Assembly: GCF_025836995.1 (NCBI RefSeq)
Contig: NZ_CP107546.1
Coordinates: 744,001 to 808,000 of the forward strand
DNA: 64,000 nt
Reading direction: 5' to 3'
DNA from: Microbacterium sp. M28
Lineage (GTDB): Bacteria; Actinomycetota; Actinomycetes; Actinomycetales; Microbacteriaceae
A model generated the notes under the pieces. That model saw only the letters and a list, made by a program, of their open reading frames with translations. It ran no database searches and was not told where the DNA came from. Shown here piece after piece: positions 59,010 to 64,000 of the stretch (the first letter of the stretch is position 1; each line of letters begins with the position of its first letter). The position numbers were made by a program, and so were the translations under genes.

Positions 59010-61585
59010 CAGCCGTCGTTGCCGTTTCCGTTGCCTTCTGCGGCCTTGCAGACGACCGAGATGACCGCACTGCGATTCGTCGCGGTGCCGGCAGCCGGGG
59101 TGGTCGATTCGACGTCGGCGTTCGGCTGTGCGCAGGAGGCGTCCCAGGTGATGTTGCTCAGCCCGGCGCTGGCCAGGTCGGCCTGCGCCTTGCTCGCCTT
59201 CTGGCCGACGACGTTGGGCACCGTGGTGCCCTGGCCGTTGCTCGGCGAGATCGTGACGGTCACGCCGCCCGCGACCTTGCCGGCGCCAGGGGACTGCGCT
59301 GCGACGAGGTCGGTGCCCAGGTTGCTGTCGACCGGCGGACCGACGGCGACCGTGAAACCGGCATTCTCGAGCGTCGCTGTCGCGTCCGCTATGGTCTTGC
59401 CGACGACGTCGGGCAGGTCCTTGAGAACCTGACGGGTGAGGTTGCGATCCGGCTCCGGGAACGAGTCTCCGCCGAAGATGCGGTTCGCCGCGCGTTGCAT
59501 GTCCTCGGCGATGTAAAAACGCTTGCTGCTCAAGCCGTGCGCCCGCAGGGATGCATTCCCGCTGGCGTTTCCGACCCACACGGCCGTCGTGACCTTGGAG
59601 CTGGACTCGATCATCATCGTCTGAGTGGCCTCGTGCGTACCCGTCTTGCCGATCACGGGGACGCCGTCACCCGGATTGGCCGCGCCACCGGTGCCGCCGT
59701 ACATCACGCCGCGCAGCGCGTAGGCTGCGGTCGCGGCGACCTCGGGGGAGATCACCTGTTCGCACGTCGACGCCGGCAGACCCATCTCGGTGCCGTCCTG
59801 CTTCACGATGCGGTCGATCGCACGCGGGGGGCAGTAGATGCCCTTGTTGGCGACGGTCGCATACGCGCTCGCCATCGACAGGGGCGCGATCGCCTTGGAG
59901 CCGATGACGTCACCGGGGAAGTTGTCCGTGGTGACCGGCTTGCCGTTGCCGAGCGTCACCCCGAGGCGCTCGGCCATCTTGTTGATGTCGCACAGGTCGA
60001 GCTGCTGCGCCATTGCCAGGTAGCCGGTGTTCAGCGACGCGCTCGTGAACTTCATGACCGTCCCGGTGTAGCCGGAGACCTTGCCGGAGTTGTTGATCTT
60101 CGCGCTGTTCGGGACCGTGTCGCCGCAGATGGTGAACGGGGTGAAGGTCTTCAACTTGCCATCGAGCACCTCGTTGACCGAGTGCCCCTTCTCGAGCCAG
60201 TCCAGCAGGGTGAACAGCTTGTACGTCGATCCGACGTTGAAGCCGGTCGAGCTGCCGTGATTGACGTCGGCCGCATACACCTGCGCCGACAAGCCGGACC
60301 CGGGGGCGGCATTCGAGGTCTCGTTGAAGTCGGTGTTCTGCGTCAGGGCGAGGATACGACCGGTGCCCGCCTCGACCTGGACGCCGACGGCGCCGACATT
60401 GATGCCCTCCTTCGCGGCGGGGACGTTGTCGACCATGGTCTCGATCGCCGTCCGCTGCATGTCGAGATTCAGCGTGGTGTAGATGTCCAGGCCGCCGCGC
60501 TGCAACGTGTCGCGGCGCTCGGCCGCGTCCTTGCCGAACGCCTCGTCGTTCTGGATGATCGACTTCACGTACTGGCAGAAGTACGCGCTCTTGCCAGCCT
60601 CGGCGCACCCCTGCGTGGCGGGGGTGATCACGGGTGTGATCGGCTCGGCGTACGTGGCGTCGTACTGCTCCTGGGTGATCTTGCCGTCGTCGAGCAGGCG
60701 CTGCAGCACATAGTTGCGGCGCACGAGGGTTTCGGCGTACCCGTCGGCGCGACTGTTGATCGCATTGCCCTCGGTGTCGGTCATCGAGCCCTCGGGGCGG
60801 TCGATCCGGTAGGAGTTCGGGTTCTGCACCATGCCGGCGAGCGTCGCGGCCTGGTTGATGGTCAGGGCAGCGGCGGACGTGTTGAAGTAGTAGCGGGAAG
60901 CGGCCTCGATCCCGTACGTCGTGCCGCCGAAGTTCGCGAGGTTCAGGTAACCGAGCAGGATGTCGTTCTTCGAGAAGTCCTTCTCGACCTGGATCGCGTA
61001 GCGCATCTCCTGGAGCTTGCGCTTCATGCCGTCGGCGCCGGAGGCGTTGGTCGCCTGGTTCCAGCAGTCCTGCAGCTTCTCCGCGTAGTTCTCCTCGCTC
61101 GGCGAGGTGTTCTTCTCGCAGCGTTGCACGAGGACGTTCTTCACGTACTGCTGGCTGATCGTCGACGCACCGCGGCTCGACGTGCCCTTGGCGTAGTCGA
61201 TGAGCGCCTTGGCCGTCGCGCCGATGTTGATGCCACCGTGCTCGTAGAACGACTTGTCCTCACTGGAGAGGATCGAGTCGTACAGGATCGGCGCGACCTG
61301 CTCGTACGTGACCGGGATGCGGTTCTGGTCGTAGAACGAGGCCAGCTTGGAGGGGGTGCCGTCGGCGTTCGACGCCCAGATCGTCGTCGGTTCCATCGGC
61401 GCATCGGGCTGGAAGTCGTTGGGCAGGTCCTCGAAGAGGTCGATGGCCGCAGACCCGGCGAGCCCGGTCATCGCGATCGCAGGGGTCACGGTCGCCGAGA
61501 CGAGGACGCCGGCGACGAGGCTGAGGCCGACCAGGCCGACGAGGCCGCCGAGCACACCCTTCAGCGTGCGGTTGTTCTGAGGCAT
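59009..61585 (-). CDS. Class A penicillin-binding protein with PASTA repeats
   Basis: 858 residues. One N-terminal transmembrane segment (about 10-40). The GT51 transglycosylase domain has SSEDKSFYEHGG with catalytic Glu near residue 108 and the later TISQQYVKN. The transpeptidase domain has SxxK in VGSTYKLFT (about 452), SxN in SASLNTGY (about 517) and KTG in IGKTGTHEA (about 645). Two C-terminal PASTA repeats start near residues 723 and 790, then a Gly/Asn tail. It polymerises and crosslinks peptidoglycan. TACCAT lies 7 bp before the ATG. Coupled to the metallophosphoesterase gene. Confidence 0.96.
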   Translation of the reverse strand: MPQNNRTLKGVLGGLVGLVGLSLVAGVLVSATVTPAIAMTGLAGSAAIDLFEDLPNDFQPDAPMEPTTIWASNADGTPSKLASFYDQNRIPVTYEQVAPILYDSILSSEDKSFYEHGGINIGATAKALIDYAKGTSSRGASTISQQYVKNVLVQRCEKNTSPSEENYAEKLQDCWNQATNASGADGMKRKLQEMRYAIQVEKDFSKNDILLGYLNLANFGGTTYGIEAASRYYFNTSAAALTINQAATLAGMVQNPNSYRIDRPEGSMTDTEGNAINSRADGYAETLVRRNYVLQRLLDDGKITQEQYDATYAEPITPVITPATQGCAEAGKSAYFCQYVKSIIQNDEAFGKDAAERRDTLQRGGLDIYTTLNLDMQRTAIETMVDNVPAAKEGINVGAVGVQVEAGTGRILALTQNTDFNETSNAAPGSGLSAQVYAADVNHGSSTGFNVGSTYKLFTLLDWLEKGHSVNEVLDGKLKTFTPFTICGDTVPNSAKINNSGKVSGYTGTVMKFTSASLNTGYLAMAQQLDLCDINKMAERLGVTLGNGKPVTTDNFPGDVIGSKAIAPLSMASAYATVANKGIYCPPRAIDRIVKQDGTEMGLPASTCEQVISPEVAATAAYALRGVMYGGTGGAANPGDGVPVIGKTGTHEATQTMMIESSSKVTTAVWVGNASGNASLRAHGLSSKRFYIAEDMQRAANRIFGGDSFPEPDRNLTRQVLKDLPDVVGKTIADATATLENAGFTVAVGPPVDSNLGTDLVAAQSPGAGKVAGGVTVTISPSNGQGTTVPNVVGQKASKAQADLASAGLSNITWDASCAQPNADVESTTPAAGTATNRSAVISVVCKAAEGNGNGNDG

Positions 61586-61666
61586 ACGCTAGATGGTAGG
61601 GGATTTCCCTGAAAAACCACCTCGACGCGGGCCGCGGCCGCTGCGTCGCCGACGTGCAGGAGTGCC

Positions 61667-61891
61667 ATGACCACGTGGGAATATCTCACCACGCCGCTGT
61701 TGATCCACAACACCGCTGCGATCCTCAACAACTGGGGCAAGCAGGGGTGGGAGCTGGTGCAGGTCGTCCAGGGGCCCGAGGGTGGGCTCGTCGCCTATTT
61801 CAAGCGACCCACGGCCGGAGACGGGGCGAACAGCGCAGGCCTCGCCGCGGCGGAGCAGGCCGCGCGGCAGTTCGAAGGCGGTGCCGCGTGA
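61667..61891 (+). CDS. Small DUF4177-like protein
   Basis: 74 residues. The core TTWEYLTTPLLIH, then NNWGKQGWELVQVVQG matches the small DUF4177-type fold (a WE..L strand and a GWELV turn). No catalytic residues are evident and function is unknown. ATG 61667 has GCAGGAG 5 bp upstream. Its last codons overlap the RidA gene (GTGA), implying coupled expression. Confidence 0.8.
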   Translation: MTTWEYLTTPLLIHNTAAILNNWGKQGWELVQVVQGPEGGLVAYFKRPTAGDGANSAGLAAAEQAARQFEGGAA

Positions 61892-62346
61892 GCGTGGCAT
61901 CCCGTCTGGCTGAGCTCGGGATCGAGCTGCCCGCCGTCGCCGCACCCGTCGCCGCTTATGTCCCGGCGGTCGTGCACGGCGACCTCGTCCACACCTCCGG
62001 TCAGTTGCCGTTCACGGCCGGCGCTCTGCCCGCCACGGGCAAGGTCGGCGCCGGTGTGTCGGCGGACGACGCCAAGGAGTACGCCCGCACGTGCGCACTG
62101 AATGCCCTGGCTGCCGCCGCGGACGCCGCGGGTGGCCTCGAGAGGATCGCCGGTGTGCTGCGGGTCGGCGGATTCGTGGCATCCGATCCGTCGTTCACCG
62201 GCCAGCCCGGCGTCATCAACGGCGCCAGCGAGATCCTCGGCGAGATCTTCGGGGATGCCGGACGGCACGCGCGTGCGGCCGTCGGCGTTCCTGTGCTGCC
62301 GTTGGACAGCCCGGTCGAGGTCGAGGTCACCTTCATCCTCGCCTGA
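61888..62346 (+). CDS. RidA (YjgF/YER057c/UK114) family protein
   Basis: 152 residues. Family patterns: VVHGDLVHTSGQLPFTAG, NALAAAADAAGGLERI, VGGFVASDPSFTGQPGVINGASEI and HARAAVGVPVLPLDSPVEVEVTF. This is the longer RidA subtype, lacking the standard Arg-containing ending of the enamine deaminases; deaminase activity is therefore uncertain. GTG 61888 overlaps the DUF4177 stop. Convergent with acs. Confidence 0.9.
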   Translation: MSVASRLAELGIELPAVAAPVAAYVPAVVHGDLVHTSGQLPFTAGALPATGKVGAGVSADDAKEYARTCALNALAAAADAAGGLERIAGVLRVGGFVASDPSFTGQPGVINGASEILGEIFGDAGRHARAAVGVPVLPLDSPVEVEVTFILA

Positions 62347-62364
62347 CGCCTCCGCGTCGAAACG

Positions 62365-62400
62365 CGAAGGCCTCCTCCCCGGACAGGGAGGAGGCCTTCG
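62365..62400. terminator. Terminator between ridA-like gene and acs
   Basis: A perfect 15-bp stem CGAAGGCCTCCTCCC and complement around CGGACA, extended by AACGC/GCGTT with one bulge. It lies between convergent genes and can serve both. Confidence 0.85.
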
Positions 62401-62411
62401 GCGTTCAGGGG

Positions 62412-64000
62412 CTACTTGACCTGCGCCGAGATGATGCTCATCACGGCCGTATCGGCCAGCGTCGTCGTGTCGCCGACCTCGCGCCCCTCGGCGACGTCGC
62501 GCAGCAGGCGCCGCATGATCTTCCCCGAGCGGGTCTTGGGCAGCTCGCCGACGATGTACACGTCACGGGGACGCGCGATCGCACCGATCTGCTCGCCCAC
62601 CCACAGTCGCAGTTGCTGCGCGAGGCCCTCGGGGGTGTGCTCCGCGAGGAAGCTCTCCTTCAGGATCACGAAGGCCACCACGGCCTGGCCGGTGGTCTCG
62701 TCCGCGGCGCCCACGACGGCGGCTTCGGCCGTGGCTTCGTGGGCGACGAGGGAGGACTCGATCTCCGCGGTCGACAGACGATGGCCGGAGACGTTCATCA
62801 CGTCGTCCACTCGGCCGAGCAGCCAGAGGTCGCCGTCCTCGTCCAGGCGAGCGCCGTCACCGGCGAAGTAGTAGCCCTGCTCGGCGAACTTCTCCCAGTA
62901 GGTCTCGACGTAGCGCTCGGGGTCGCCCCAGATGCCGCGCAGCATGCTGGGCCATGGCTCGGTGACGACCAGCAGGCCGCCGTTGCCGTTGCCGACCTCT
63001 GCGCCGGACTCATCGACCACGTCGATCGAGATTCCGGGGAGGGGCACCTGCGCCGACCCCGGTTTGGTCGCCGTGATGCCGGGAAGCGGCGAGACCATGA
63101 TCGCTCCGGTCTCGGTCTGCCACCACGTGTCGACGATCGGGGCCTTACCCGCGCCGATGACGTCGCGGTACCAGATCCATGCCTCGGGGTTGATGGGTTC
63201 GCCGACCGAGCCCAGCAGCCGGAGGCTCGACAGGTCGAACTTCTTCGGGATGCTCCGACCCGTCTTCATGAACGAGCGGATCGCGGTCGGCGCGGTGTAG
63301 AAGATCGTGACGCCGTACTTCTCGATGATCTCCCACCAGCGACCGGGATGCGGCGTGTCCGGTGTGCCCTCGTAGAGCACCTGGGTGGCGCCGTTGGCGA
63401 GCGGCCCGTAAGTCACGTAGCTGTGCCCGGTGATCCATCCGATGTCGGCGGTGCACCAGTAGACGTCCGTCTCCGGGTGCAGGTCGAACACGTTCCTGTG
63501 CGTGTAGGCGGCCTGGGTGAGGTATCCGCCGGACGTGTGCAGGATGCCCTTGGGCTTTCCCGTCGTACCCGAGGTGTACAGGATGAACAGCGGGTTCTCC
63601 GCGGGGAAGGGCTCGGCGATGTGCTCTGCGGATGCCGCGGGCACCGCGTCGTGCCACCAGATGTCGCGGCCGTCGACCCAGTCCACCTCGTTCTCGCCTC
63701 GGCGGACGACGAGGACGTGCTCGACGGTCTTCTGCTCTCCGTCGCCCCGGTCGCCGAGCGCCTGATCCACCGCGGGCTTCAGGGCGGACACCCGGCCCTT
63801 GCGGTACCCGCCGTCCGCGGTGATGACGAGCTTCGCACCGGCGTCGTCGATGCGCGAGCGGAGACTGTCGGCACTGAAGCCGCCGAATACGACCGAATGG
63901 ATCGCGCCCAGGCGCGCGATCGCGAGCATGGACACGACCGCCTCGGGGATCATCGGCAGATAGATCGCCACACGGTCCCCGTGGCCGACGCCGAGATCGG
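62412..64000 (-). CDS. acs: Acetyl-CoA synthetase, 5' end outside window
   Basis: About 529 C-terminal residues are visible; the N-terminal part (roughly 120 residues) lies beyond the window. AMP-forming motifs: [14 protein letters not shown] (P-loop), [35 protein letters not shown] and the terminal [14 protein letters not shown], whose Lys is the acetylation-controlled residue in Acs. It converts acetate, ATP and CoA to acetyl-CoA, the high-affinity route complementing Pta-AckA in this window. The reading frame is open to position 64000. Confidence 0.96.
   Translation of the reverse strand, partial: DLGVGHGDRVAIYLPMIPEAVVSMLAIARLGAIHSVVFGGFSADSLRSRIDDAGAKLVITADGGYRKGRVSALKPAVDQALGDRGDGEQKTVEHVLVVRRGENEVDWVDGRDIWWHDAVPAASAEHIAEPFPAENPLFILYTSGTTGKPKGILHTSGGYLTQAAYTHRNVFDLHPETDVYWCTADIGWITGHSYVTYGPLANGATQVLYEGTPDTPHPGRWWEIIEKYGVTIFYTAPTAIRSFMKTGRSIPKKFDLSSLRLLGSVGEPINPEAWIWYRDVIGAGKAPIVDTWWQTETGAIMVSPLPGITATKPGSAQVPLPGISIDVVDESGAEVGNGNGGLLVVTEPWPSMLRGIWGDPERYVETYWEKFAEQGYYFAGDGARLDEDGDLWLLGRVDDVMNVSGHRLSTAEIESSLVAHEATAEAAVVGAADETTGQAVVAFVILKESFLAEHTPEGLAQQLRLWVGEQIGAIARPRDVYIVGELPKTRSGKIMRRLLRDVAEGREVGDTTTLADTAVMSIISAQVK

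Noticed and set aside
59495..61612. 705-aa plus-strand open frame opposite the PBP
   Set aside because: Antisense shadow; the minus strand has all transglycosylase, transpeptidase and PASTA motifs.

Overview
This window comes from a high-GC Gram-positive chromosome, almost certainly Microbacterium or a close relative in the Microbacteriaceae. The 16S gene reads as actinobacterial, NusG has a long acidic N-terminal extension, GTG and TTG starts are frequent, and many genes look leaderless. I see no phage, insertion sequence, plasmid function or CRISPR array. The window is ordinary chromosome with a few accessory islets.

Positions 1-8110 hold a truncated helical-repeat protein next to a divergent Hsp90-family ATPase (minus strand), then tRNA-Trp, secE and nusG. 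A VOC-fold protein and a divergent WYL regulator share a perfect operator, and rplK-rplA follow. Positions 8111-14088 are one complete rRNA operon (16S-23S-5S) with several tandem promoters and no tRNA in its spacers. Positions 14134-20170 carry a DUF1801 protein, a divergent LysE exporter and LysG-type regulator, a YqaJ-type nuclease, and an unusual glucose-6-phosphate dehydrogenase divergent from a GH15 glucoamylase/trehalase. rplJ-rplL follow with an attenuator-bearing leader.

Positions 21386-26175 are a LacI-regulated sugar ABC importer (binding lipoprotein plus two permeases, no ATPase). Next come a cystathionine gamma-synthase/lyase, a Bcr/CflA-type MFS pump behind a 32-bp perfect inverted repeat, a PAP2 phosphatase, a GNAT acetyltransferase, tRNA-Ser and trhO. 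A minus-strand moxR-DUF58-transglutaminase operon follows, then an AI-2E family transporter, the SRP RNA, a rhomboid protease and a lysozyme-like protein.

Positions 38745-45409 hold pta-ackA and a HAD phosphomutase coupled to a GH65 disaccharide phosphorylase. dnaX-recR, a DMT exporter, lysC (with an internal beta-subunit start) and asd follow, then mqo, tdk, and lldR-lldD with two LldR-type operators. The right end has a DUF1295 protein, a HAD phosphatase, tRNA-Pro, a metallophosphoesterase translationally coupled to a PASTA-bearing class A PBP, a small DUF4177-like protein overlapping a RidA protein, and the 3' part of acs running off the window.

The metabolic genes form a coherent picture: alpha-glucoside import and cleavage (ABC importer, GH15, GH65 plus phosphomutase), oxidation (G6PDH-like protein, mqo, lldD), acetate overflow and recovery (pta-ackA, acs), and aspartate-family amino acid synthesis (lysC-asd) with lysine/arginine export. 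Assignments rest on reading motifs and gene context; no database search was possible.
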